Assembly (NCBI GenBank): GCA_022600955.1
Contig: JAHZJK010000033.1
Coordinates: forward strand, 62,001 to 126,000
Source of the DNA: Gammaproteobacteria bacterium
GTDB taxonomy: Bacteria; Pseudomonadota; Gammaproteobacteria; Steroidobacterales; Woeseiaceae
Direction of reading: 5' to 3'
Length of the DNA stretch: 64,000 nt
Shown: positions 27,065-34,312 of the stretch, piece by piece
Numbering within the stretch: the stretch's first letter is position 1
How the letters are laid out: each line of letters begins with the position of its first letter
The notes under the pieces: model-generated
The model's input: only the letters and a program-made list of their open reading frames with translations
Databases searched by the model: none
Told to the model about the DNA's origin: nothing
Program-made: the position numbers and the translations under genes

Positions 27065-28993
27065 GTGCTAAACTGCCCAACGACAAAGAGCAGCAGGAAT
27101 AATCAAATCAATATAAAAGCGCTGGTCACCAGGGGCACATTTTTCTCATTAATCGCAGGTCTGTTTCTGACCGCGATTGTTTCTTCTCCCGCGGCGGCTC
27201 TGGAAATCGAGACGCCCGCTGTCGGCCTGTCGGCAGTGCCGATGAACTATCAGGTTAGTGGCGCGGACCCGGGCACAAGCGTCAGTCTGACTGTTGACGG
27301 CCAGCGCTACGAGGCGATTGCAAGCGAGAGCGGCGTCGCAGAGTTTCGCGGCGCTGCGATTGCCAGCACCGGGCTCAGTCAGATCAGCGCAACATCGAGC
27401 GCCGGATCGGTCAGCACCGAACTAAGGGTTATTCCGGGCTGGTTTTCAATCCTGCCTGCTGTTCTCGCAATCGTTGTCGCGCTGACCCTTCGCAACGTTA
27501 TCCCTGCCTTGTTACTGGGTCTTTGGCTTGGCGCAACCGCGTTGCAGTCGTTTTCCGTGAAGGGTGCCGGGCTCGGTCTGCTCGACAGCTTCCAGGTATT
27601 CGTTCGTGGTGCGCTGGCCGACGCGGATCGAGCGTCGATTGTACTTTTCACGATGATGATCGGCGGCATGGTTGGCATCATTACGCGCAACGGCGGCATG
27701 ACCAGTATCGTGTTGTCGATTGTCAGTCGCGCCAAGACCGCGGTTGGCGGACAAGTGGCCGTGTGGTTGATGGGACTGATGATCTTCTTTGACGATTACA
27801 GCAATACACTGGTCGTCGGCAATACCGCTCGCTCACTGACGGACCACCTGAAAATATCGCGCGAGAAGCTCGCGTATATCGTTGATTCGACCGCAGCACC
27901 GGTCGCTTGTATTGCATTGATTACAACCTGGATCGGCTATCAGATCGGACTGATCGACCAGGCGCTCAGTACGATCAGTGACCTGGACGCGCAGGCCTAC
28001 ACGGTATTCATCCAGTCTATTCCCTATAGCTTCTATCCGATTCTGGCGATCGTTTTTGTGCTGATGATTTCAGCATCCGGCCTCGATTTTGGGCCTATGT
28101 ACAAGGCGGAAGTGCGTGCCCGCAACGGTCAGGTCAAACCGGTACTCGCCGAGTCGCTACCTGCGCTTGAAGGGGAAGACCTGGTACCGAAAGAGAAGAT
28201 TCCGCTGCGTGCATTCAATGCGTTTATTCCAATTCTCGCATTGATCGTCGCATTGGGCGTCAGCCTGATCATGCTGGGTGAGGGCAATACCCTGACCGCA
28301 ATCCTGGAAACCACAGAGCCTTACCAAGCCATGATGTATTCGTCGTTTGTCGGTGTGCTGGTCGCTGCATGCCTGACGATCAGTCAGGGCATACTCTCGG
28401 TGCACGAGACAGTCGATGCCTGGTATGGCGGTTTGCGGGCGACATTGTTTGGCATGATTATCCTGGTGCTGGCCTGGTCTTTGTCGGACGTCACGGCCGC
28501 TCTTAACACGGCAACCTATCTCGTAACATTACTCGCCGACTCCGTTCCAGTAGCACTCATACCTGCGATAGTTTTTATACTTGCCGCGATCACGGCATTC
28601 ACAACCGGAACCAGTTGGGGGACCATGGCGATACTGATGCCGCTGGTTATTCCTTTGGCCTGGGCCGTGATGGGCGTCAATGGCGTTGCCGATCCCAGCG
28701 GCATGCATATCATGTACTCGTCCGTGTCTTGCTGTCTGGCCGGAGCGGTTTGGGGCGATCATTGTTCGCCAATATCCGATACGACAGTTCTGTCGTCCAT
28801 CGCGAGCGGTTGTAACCACATAGAACACGTGCGCACACAATTGCCGTATGCACTGCTTGTCGGCATGGTTGGACTACTGGTAGGGACTATCCCGGCAGGC
28901 TTTGGCATGCATCCGCTGGTTTCGATCGTCGCGGGCATCGTTATTCTGTTCAGTGTCCTGAAGGTGATTGGCCGGCGCGCTTCGGCCTCCTGA
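27065..28993 (+). CDS. NhaC-family carrier with N-terminal secreted Ig-like domain
   Basis: An inner membrane secondary transporter of the NhaC (Na+/H+ antiporter) family, about 642 residues. A signal-like hydrophobic segment (TFFSLIAGLFLTAIVSSPAAA) is followed by a roughly 85-residue beta-rich domain (PMNYQVSGADPGTSVSLTVDG...) predicted to lie in the periplasm, then about 11 spans with FFDDYSNTLVVGNTARSLTD and TGTSWGTMAILMPLVIPLAW typical of the family. The frame is open back to 26867, overlapping iclR; I chose GTG 27065, which is 10 bp after iclR, but no strong ribosome site is visible. Context suggests that the substrate is a polyamine, arginine or an intermediate, exchanged with Na+ or H+. 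The soluble domain may bind substrate. That is inference. Confidence 0.8.
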   Translation: MLNCPTTKSSRNNQINIKALVTRGTFFSLIAGLFLTAIVSSPAAALEIETPAVGLSAVPMNYQVSGADPGTSVSLTVDGQRYEAIASESGVAEFRGAAIASTGLSQISATSSAGSVSTELRVIPGWFSILPAVLAIVVALTLRNVIPALLLGLWLGATALQSFSVKGAGLGLLDSFQVFVRGALADADRASIVLFTMMIGGMVGIITRNGGMTSIVLSIVSRAKTAVGGQVAVWLMGLMIFFDDYSNTLVVGNTARSLTDHLKISREKLAYIVDSTAAPVACIALITTWIGYQIGLIDQALSTISDLDAQAYTVFIQSIPYSFYPILAIVFVLMISASGLDFGPMYKAEVRARNGQVKPVLAESLPALEGEDLVPKEKIPLRAFNAFIPILALIVALGVSLIMLGEGNTLTAILETTEPYQAMMYSSFVGVLVAACLTISQGILSVHETVDAWYGGLRATLFGMIILVLAWSLSDVTAALNTATYLVTLLADSVPVALIPAIVFILAAITAFTTGTSWGTMAILMPLVIPLAWAVMGVNGVADPSGMHIMYSSVSCCLAGAVWGDHCSPISDTTVLSSIASGCNHIEHVRTQLPYALLVGMVGLLVGTIPAGFGMHPLVSIVAGIVILFSVLKVIGRRASAS

Positions 28994-29000
28994 TAATCGT

Positions 29001-29753
29001 ATGAAGCCCGTAGTAGCCATTCCTGCGGATCGCCGCATACATGCAGGCCACCCGTTTCACCAGGTTGGTGAGAAGTACGTTCTCGGTATTACGCGAGGAT
29101 CAGACTGCATGCCGTGCATGCTTCCGGTGCTTGCGAATGAACTCGACATCGATGAAATCCTGGCGCGCGTCGACGGTGTTCTTTTTACCGGTAGTCCTTC
29201 AGATATTGAGCCACATCACTACGACGGTGAGCCAAGTGCGCCGGGTACCTTGCATGATCCACATCGAGATGCGCTGACCCTGCCGCTGGCACAACGGGCA
29301 CTGCACAACGGTATTCCGGTACTCGCAATTTGTCGCGGTTTTCAGGAACTCAATGTCGTCATGGGCGGGTCTCTGCATCAGAAGGTGCATGAAGTGGAGG
29401 GATATCACCGCCACAAGGAAAACCCGGAAGATACAATCGACGTACAGTACGGACCATCACATCCCATCGATCTCATCGAGGGCGGTTTGTTGCACGGGCT
29501 CGCGTCACAATCGCGCGTCATGGTGAATTCGCTGCATGGCCAGGGCGTCGCCCGGCTGGCAAAAGGCGTCACTGTCGAAGCCGTCGCCGATGACGGACTG
29601 GTCGAAGCATTTCAAATAGACGAGGCGCCAGGATTTAATCTTGCTGTGCAGTGGCACCCGGAATGGCAGGCGACAAAAAACGATTTCTCAATGGCAATTT
29701 TCAAGGCGTTTGGTGATGCGTGTCGATCACGCGCGGCAAAACGACAGGTGTAA
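29001..29753 (+). CDS. puuD: Gamma-glutamyl-gamma-aminobutyrate hydrolase (class I amidotransferase fold)
   Basis: It hydrolyses gamma-glutamyl-GABA to glutamate and GABA in the glutamylated putrescine pathway (PuuD of E. coli, SpuA of Pseudomonas). At 250 residues it shows FTGSPSDIEPHHY, the nucleophile Cys in AICRGFQELNV, and the His/Glu pair in VQWHPEWQ. ATG 29001 begins 7 bp after the carrier stop, and the next gene, a glutamine synthetase-like ligase, begins 1 bp after its stop. The hydrolase-ligase-aminotransferase order parallels spuABC. Confidence 0.93.
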   Translation: MKPVVAIPADRRIHAGHPFHQVGEKYVLGITRGSDCMPCMLPVLANELDIDEILARVDGVLFTGSPSDIEPHHYDGEPSAPGTLHDPHRDALTLPLAQRALHNGIPVLAICRGFQELNVVMGGSLHQKVHEVEGYHRHKENPEDTIDVQYGPSHPIDLIEGGLLHGLASQSRVMVNSLHGQGVARLAKGVTVEAVADDGLVEAFQIDEAPGFNLAVQWHPEWQATKNDFSMAIFKAFGDACRSRAAKRQV

Positions 29754-29754
29754 T

Positions 29755-31086
29755 TTGAGCGACAACGACGTATTTCAGTCCTGGTTCCAGGAACGCAACA
29801 TTGATGATGTAGAGGCAATCGTGCCCGACATGGCGGGTGCAGCGCGCGGCAAAGTGCTGCCGTCCAAGAAATTTGGAAAGGGTGAAATGAAAATGCCCGA
29901 AGGTCTGTTTGCGCAGACTATTTCCGGCGACTACATCAGCGATCCGAGTAATGTCGAAGACCGTGACATGCTTCTTGTGCCCGACCCGAATACGTTGCGT
30001 CCTGTGCCGTGGGCAGCGGAGCCTGCCGCATCAGTCTTTATGGATTGTTATCACAGGGATGGTTCGCCGGTTGAACAGTCGCCACGAGGCGTACTACGCA
30101 ATGTGCTTGCCAAGTACGAGGCACGTGGCTGGATTCCTGTTGTGGCGCCAGAAGTGGAGTTTTACCTGCTAAGTCCGCACTCCGATCCGAACGCAGAAGC
30201 GGAGCCGCCGGAAGGTCGCCTGGGATGGACCGAGGGCGCGAATCAACCCTACAGTATTGACACGATGAACGATTTTGACGCGTTCATTAATCAGGTATAT
30301 GAGTACTGTGAAGTGCAGGGGATCTCGATTGACACGATCTCCCAGGAAATGGGGCCGGCGCAGTTTGAGCTGAACTTCCTGCACGGCAACGCACTGGATC
30401 TCGCCGATCAGGTATTCATGTTCAAGCGTACAGTTCGTGAGGCTTCAATCAATCACAACATGCACGCGACGTTTCTGGCCAAGCCAATGGCCGAAGACGC
30501 CGGAAGTGCGCTCCATATCCACCAAAGTGTTGTCGACAAGAGCGGCAACAATATCTTCTCGGATGCAGCCGGTGAACCGACCGATTTGTTCTACGGTTTT
30601 CTGGGCGGCTTGCAAACCTACATGAACGAGGCGTTGTTGATGTTCGCGCCGTACGTGAACTCGTATCGGCGCTTTGCGAGTCCGTGGTCTTCACCTGTGA
30701 ACCTGGCCTGGGCGATCGATAATCGCACGGTCGGTCTGCGTGTGCCGGACTCGCCTCCCGAGGCCCGGCGGGTTGAGAACCGACTCGCGGGATCAGATGT
30801 CAACCCCTACCTGGCGATTGCGGCTTCGCTCGCGTGTGGCTATCTCGGCATGACAGAGGGTCTTAAGCCCGGTGAGCCGACGGAAGGCAGCGCCTACAGT
30901 GAGGATTTCACACTCCACCGGCATATTTTTGCGGCAATCGAAGCGATGCAGGGAAGTGAAGCGATGCGCAGTATGCTGGGTGATTCTTTTGTCACGCTGT
31001 ATACGGCATTGAAGGCCGATGAGTATCGTGAGTTTCAGGAGATCATCACGCCATACGAGCGCGAGATCCTGATGTTCAACGTTTGA
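29755..31086 (+). CDS. spuB: Gamma-glutamylputrescine synthetase-like ligase (second paralogue)
   Basis: It is predicted to ligate glutamate to putrescine with ATP. The protein has 443 residues with motifs PEVEFYLL, EMGPAQFELNFLHG, GSALHIHQS and NSYRRFASPWS. I set the start at TTG 29755 because an AGGT ribosome site sits just before it and the homology begins at SDNDVFQSWF; the frame runs open further upstream inside puuD. It differs throughout from the ligase at 24.8 kb (for example ALHIHQS versus GLHVHMS), so the paralogy is old. It follows puuD by 1 bp and ends 118 bp before the aminotransferase gene. Confidence 0.88.
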   Translation: MSDNDVFQSWFQERNIDDVEAIVPDMAGAARGKVLPSKKFGKGEMKMPEGLFAQTISGDYISDPSNVEDRDMLLVPDPNTLRPVPWAAEPAASVFMDCYHRDGSPVEQSPRGVLRNVLAKYEARGWIPVVAPEVEFYLLSPHSDPNAEAEPPEGRLGWTEGANQPYSIDTMNDFDAFINQVYEYCEVQGISIDTISQEMGPAQFELNFLHGNALDLADQVFMFKRTVREASINHNMHATFLAKPMAEDAGSALHIHQSVVDKSGNNIFSDAAGEPTDLFYGFLGGLQTYMNEALLMFAPYVNSYRRFASPWSSPVNLAWAIDNRTVGLRVPDSPPEARRVENRLAGSDVNPYLAIAASLACGYLGMTEGLKPGEPTEGSAYSEDFTLHRHIFAAIEAMQGSEAMRSMLGDSFVTLYTALKADEYREFQEIITPYEREILMFNV

Positions 31087-31097
31087 TGGTCATGATC

Positions 31098-31118
31098 TGA
31101 AATACTGCTTCATATTAT
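31098..31118. promoter_or_regulatory. Second, partial IclR operator copy upstream of the aminotransferase gene
   Basis: TGAAA-TACTG-CTTCA followed by TATTAT keeps the same 5-bp spacer as the site at 26263; its right half matches that site's half-site in 9 of 11 positions. A -10-like TAGAAT is at 31152-31157, so this site would lie upstream of the promoter, where activation is plausible. Confidence 0.45.
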
Positions 31119-31204
31119 GATGTGAGACTGATTTCGGTGCATGCGGGTCGCTAGAATTCGCAGCACTTTTGGCTTATTGAGTCGTCCGGCTCTGGCGAGG
31201 TTTT

Positions 31205-32578
31205 ATGGCTGCTATCGAAAAGCGTTCGAGTGATGACTGGCAGGAACTCGACAAGAAACACTACCTGCACCCGTTTACCGATCACAAGGAGCTGCATGAG
31301 CAACGCTCGCGCATCATAAGCCGCGCGGATGGCGTGTACATTTATGAAGAAGACGGGCACCGGATTCTCGATGGCATGTCAGGACTGTGGTGTGTCAGTG
31401 CCGGCTATGGTCAGGAGGAGCTTGTCGAGGCCGCAGCCGAGCAAATGCGCGAGCTGCCGTACTACAACAGTTTCTTCCAATGCGCACACCCGCCAGTCAT
31501 TGAACTGTCAAAAATGTTGCAGGAAGTGAGCCAGCCGCATCTGAACCGTGTCTTTTACACAGGCTCTGGTTCCGAGGCGAACGATACTATCGTACGCATG
31601 GTTCGAACCTACTGGGACCTGATGGGCCAACCGGGCCGACACACGATCATCAGCCGCAAGAACGCGTATCACGGATCGACTGTCGCAGGCGCGAGCCTGA
31701 GCGGCATGAGTGCCATGCACAAGCAGGGTGGCTTGCCTATTCCTGGCATAGTGCACGTCGAGCAGCCTTACTGGTTCGGCAGTGACCAAACGATGTCGCC
31801 AGATGAGTTTGGCATCGCAGCTGCCCGGTCGATTGAGGAGAAGATCAATGAACTCGGTCCCGAGAATGTCGGCGCCTTTATCGGCGAGCCAATTCAGGGT
31901 GCTGGCGGAGTAATTGTGCCTCCGGACAGTTACTGGCCAGAAGTACAACGTATCTGCGATGAGTACGGCATCCTGCTGATTTCGGACGAAGTGATATGCG
32001 GCTTCGGGCGCCTGGGTGAATGGTTCGGCGCGGACTATTTTGGAACGCGCCCTGACTTTATGCCGTTTGCAAAGGGCGTAACGTCCGGGTACCTGCCATT
32101 GGGTGGTGTCTATGTGAGCGACCGGGTTGCAGATGTTTTGATCGACAAAGCTGGCGAATTTGCGCATGGCTACACCTATTCCGGGCATCCGGCTGCGTGC
32201 GCCGTTGCGATCGCAAACCTGAAACTGATTCAGCGGGAGAACCTGGTAACACGTATTCACGATGACATCGGTCCGTACCTGCAGCAGCAATGGCAGAAAC
32301 TGACTGAGCACCCAATCGTCGGTGATGCACGCATGATTGGGCTTATGGGTGCTTTTGAAATCGTCAAAGACAAGCAACCGATGCAGCGCTTCGAAAAGGA
32401 TCTGCACGCCGGAGTGCGATTCCGCGATACGCTGATCCGGAACGGTGCCCTGATGCGCGCTGTGGGAGACACCATAATTTGCGCTCCGCCGTTCGTGATT
32501 TCACACGCTGAAGTCGACGATCTCATGGAAACGACATGGAAGGCGCTCGACCTCACACACAATACTTTGCAGGAATAA
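31205..32578 (+). CDS. spuC: Class III omega-aminotransferase, putrescine:pyruvate type (SpuC-like)
   Basis: A PLP enzyme of 457 residues predicted to transaminate putrescine or other terminal amines with pyruvate. The N-terminal HPFTDHKEL, YTGSGSEANDT (cofactor phosphate site), LISDEVICGFGRLG (Asp for the pyridine N) and Lys290 in FAKGVTSGYLPLGG are all intact. A GAGG ribosome site precedes ATG 31205. It has its own 118-bp upstream region with a possible promoter and an IclR-type site, and it is followed 4 bp later by agmatinase. The pathway reading is agmatine to putrescine to 4-aminobutanal. Confidence 0.92.
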   Translation: MAAIEKRSSDDWQELDKKHYLHPFTDHKELHEQRSRIISRADGVYIYEEDGHRILDGMSGLWCVSAGYGQEELVEAAAEQMRELPYYNSFFQCAHPPVIELSKMLQEVSQPHLNRVFYTGSGSEANDTIVRMVRTYWDLMGQPGRHTIISRKNAYHGSTVAGASLSGMSAMHKQGGLPIPGIVHVEQPYWFGSDQTMSPDEFGIAAARSIEEKINELGPENVGAFIGEPIQGAGGVIVPPDSYWPEVQRICDEYGILLISDEVICGFGRLGEWFGADYFGTRPDFMPFAKGVTSGYLPLGGVYVSDRVADVLIDKAGEFAHGYTYSGHPAACAVAIANLKLIQRENLVTRIHDDIGPYLQQQWQKLTEHPIVGDARMIGLMGAFEIVKDKQPMQRFEKDLHAGVRFRDTLIRNGALMRAVGDTIICAPPFVISHAEVDDLMETTWKALDLTHNTLQE

Positions 32579-32582
32579 TTGC

Positions 32583-33545
32583 GTGGACAAACACGACAAC
32601 GATTTCGCTTTAACACGCAAGAATTTGCACGGCACAACGCCCGAACCGACGTACGGTGGCGTGACGTCTTTCATGCGTCGCAAGTACAGCAAAGACGTAT
32701 CGCAAGCGGATGTTGCGGTGCTTGGTGTACCGTTCGATACGGCGACGACGAACCGGTCCGGTACGCGTCTCGGGCCGCGCGCCATTCGAAATTCGTCAAC
32801 GATAATGGCATGGGAACGCCCTTACGGGATGGAGTTCGACCCGTTCGACAAACTCGCTGTCGTTGATGCTGGCGATGCGTACTTCGATTTTGGTAAGCCT
32901 GAGTCTGTGCCTGATGCGATCCAGCAGGCGGCATTCGATATTATTTCGCAGGGGCCGGGATTACTTTCGCTGGGCGGCGACCACTTCATCACCTATCCAC
33001 TCCTGAAGGCGCACGTCGAAAAGTTTGGCGGTCCCATTTCATTGCTGCATTTCGATGCGCATACGGATACCTGGGAAGATGAGAACGACCGCATTGATCA
33101 CGGCACGATGTTTTATTGGGCGACGAAACAGGGCTTGCTGGACCCGGCCACCTCTGTGCAGGTCGGGATTCGAACACAGAACCCCGATACGCTTGGATTT
33201 AATATTATCGACGCGCCGCAGGTACATGAGCAGACTATCGAAGCGACGGTGCAACAGATTCGCGCCACGCTGGGCGATACGCCCGTGTACGTGACGTTTG
33301 ATATCGATTGCCTGGACCCGAGCTATGCGCCGGGCACCGGAACCCCGGTTTGCGGTGGGCTGACGACCCATCAAGCGTTGACTATCCTGCGCAGCCTGGC
33401 GGGCATAAATGTCATCGGAATGGATGTGGTTGAAGTCGCGCCGCAATATGATGTCGGCGAGATTACCTCGCTGGCGGCGAGTTCTATCGCTATGGAAATG
33501 CTATACCTGTACGCGCGGCGCCCGTCTTCCGAGACGCGCAGGTAG
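32583..33545 (+). CDS. speB: Agmatinase
   Basis: A ureohydrolase of 320 residues that converts agmatine to putrescine and urea. The binuclear manganese ligands are visible: GGDHFITYP, HFDAHTDTW and DIDCLDPSYAPGTGTP. The start is GTG 32583, four bases after the aminotransferase stop, and the first 30 residues fit the agmatinase N-terminus. A guanidinobutyrase or another guanidino substrate is possible, since family members differ little in motif. Position in the polyamine cluster supports agmatine. The arginine side of the pathway links it to cyanophycin breakdown elsewhere in the window. Confidence 0.9.
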   Translation: MDKHDNDFALTRKNLHGTTPEPTYGGVTSFMRRKYSKDVSQADVAVLGVPFDTATTNRSGTRLGPRAIRNSSTIMAWERPYGMEFDPFDKLAVVDAGDAYFDFGKPESVPDAIQQAAFDIISQGPGLLSLGGDHFITYPLLKAHVEKFGGPISLLHFDAHTDTWEDENDRIDHGTMFYWATKQGLLDPATSVQVGIRTQNPDTLGFNIIDAPQVHEQTIEATVQQIRATLGDTPVYVTFDIDCLDPSYAPGTGTPVCGGLTTHQALTILRSLAGINVIGMDVVEVAPQYDVGEITSLAASSIAMEMLYLYARRPSSETRR

Positions 33546-33552
33546 CCCGAAA

Positions 33553-34212
33553 TCAGGCTGGCGCTTCGCCCGGCAAGAACACCTGAATGACCATTTCGGC
33601 GATTTCGTCCAGGGTTCCGGGCGCATCGATATCGATTCCGCTTGAGTCCTTGAGTTCGTTACCAAGAGCCAGCAGTCCACCGGATGACAGGCGAATCATA
33701 TTGAAAAGCAGAGCCGGGTTGCCAGCAGGCGCTATGCCGAGCTGCTGCAACTCGGTGATCAATCCGAAGGTTGCTTCGAAAAAAGGCTGCAGGTGTTCTT
33801 CGATAAGCCACTCAAGCCTCGGGTTCGCGTAACTGGATTCCTGCACCATGACCTTGTGCATCGCAGGCTGTTCTTTTGCGTACCGGACGTACGCGTGAAT
33901 CATTGCGCACATGCGGTCTTTGGGAGACTTGCCGCGATGTGACTCAAGCGACTCTGACAACGAGTTGGTGAAGTCGCTGAATACCTTTTGTGCCGCTGCC
34001 CGCCAGAGCTGGTCTTTGTTCTTGAAGTGATAGGTAATTAGAGGATGGTGAACACCAGCGCGCTCTGCAATATCCCGGGTAGACGTGCCTTTGAATCCGT
34101 TTTCCGAAAATGCCTGAATGGCAGCATCGAGGAGTTTTTGCTGCGTGACGATTGATCGTTGCTGTTGCTTTCGTGGGACTTTTTCACCACTGGCGGCGGC
34201 TTGTTCTGACAT
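33553..34212 (-). CDS. TetR family transcriptional regulator
   Basis: A 219-residue regulator with the helix-turn-helix at about 20-65 (LLDAAIQAFSENGFKGTSTRDIAERAGVHHPLITYHFKNKDQLW) and a C-terminal domain near the TetR_C_36-type (MIRLSSGGLLALGNELKD). It converges on agmatinase with 7 bp between stops. A 30-bp perfect palindrome lies 17 bp upstream of its start and may be its operator or the terminator of the gene before it. The target is not evident from neighbours. Confidence 0.9.
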   Translation of the reverse strand: MSEQAAASGEKVPRKQQQRSIVTQQKLLDAAIQAFSENGFKGTSTRDIAERAGVHHPLITYHFKNKDQLWRAAAQKVFSDFTNSLSESLESHRGKSPKDRMCAMIHAYVRYAKEQPAMHKVMVQESSYANPRLEWLIEEHLQPFFEATFGLITELQQLGIAPAGNPALLFNMIRLSSGGLLALGNELKDSSGIDIDAPGTLDEIAEMVIQVFLPGEAPA

Positions 34213-34229
34213 TTTGCAGTCCAGAATGG

Positions 34230-34259
34230 AAGAATCCCGCTAACAATAGCGGGATTCTT
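34230..34259. repeat. Perfect 13-bp inverted repeat with 4-base loop
   Basis: AAGAATCCCGCTA, ACAA, then TAGCGGGATTCTT form an exact dyad in the 100-bp gap between the end of the receiver/TonB gene and tetR. The lower stem is A/T and the upper stem GC, like a terminator, but there is no long T run on either strand. It may be a weak bidirectional terminator or the TetR operator. Confidence 0.7.
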
Positions 34260-34312
34260 AGAATTGATCCAGTCATAAATCGTTGAATCTGCATGACTTT
34301 AGCCGCGTTGGA

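Noticed and set aside
31508-32407. 299-codon open frame antisense to the aminotransferase gene
   Set aside because: The sense protein is an intact PLP enzyme, and the antisense translation shows no family motif.
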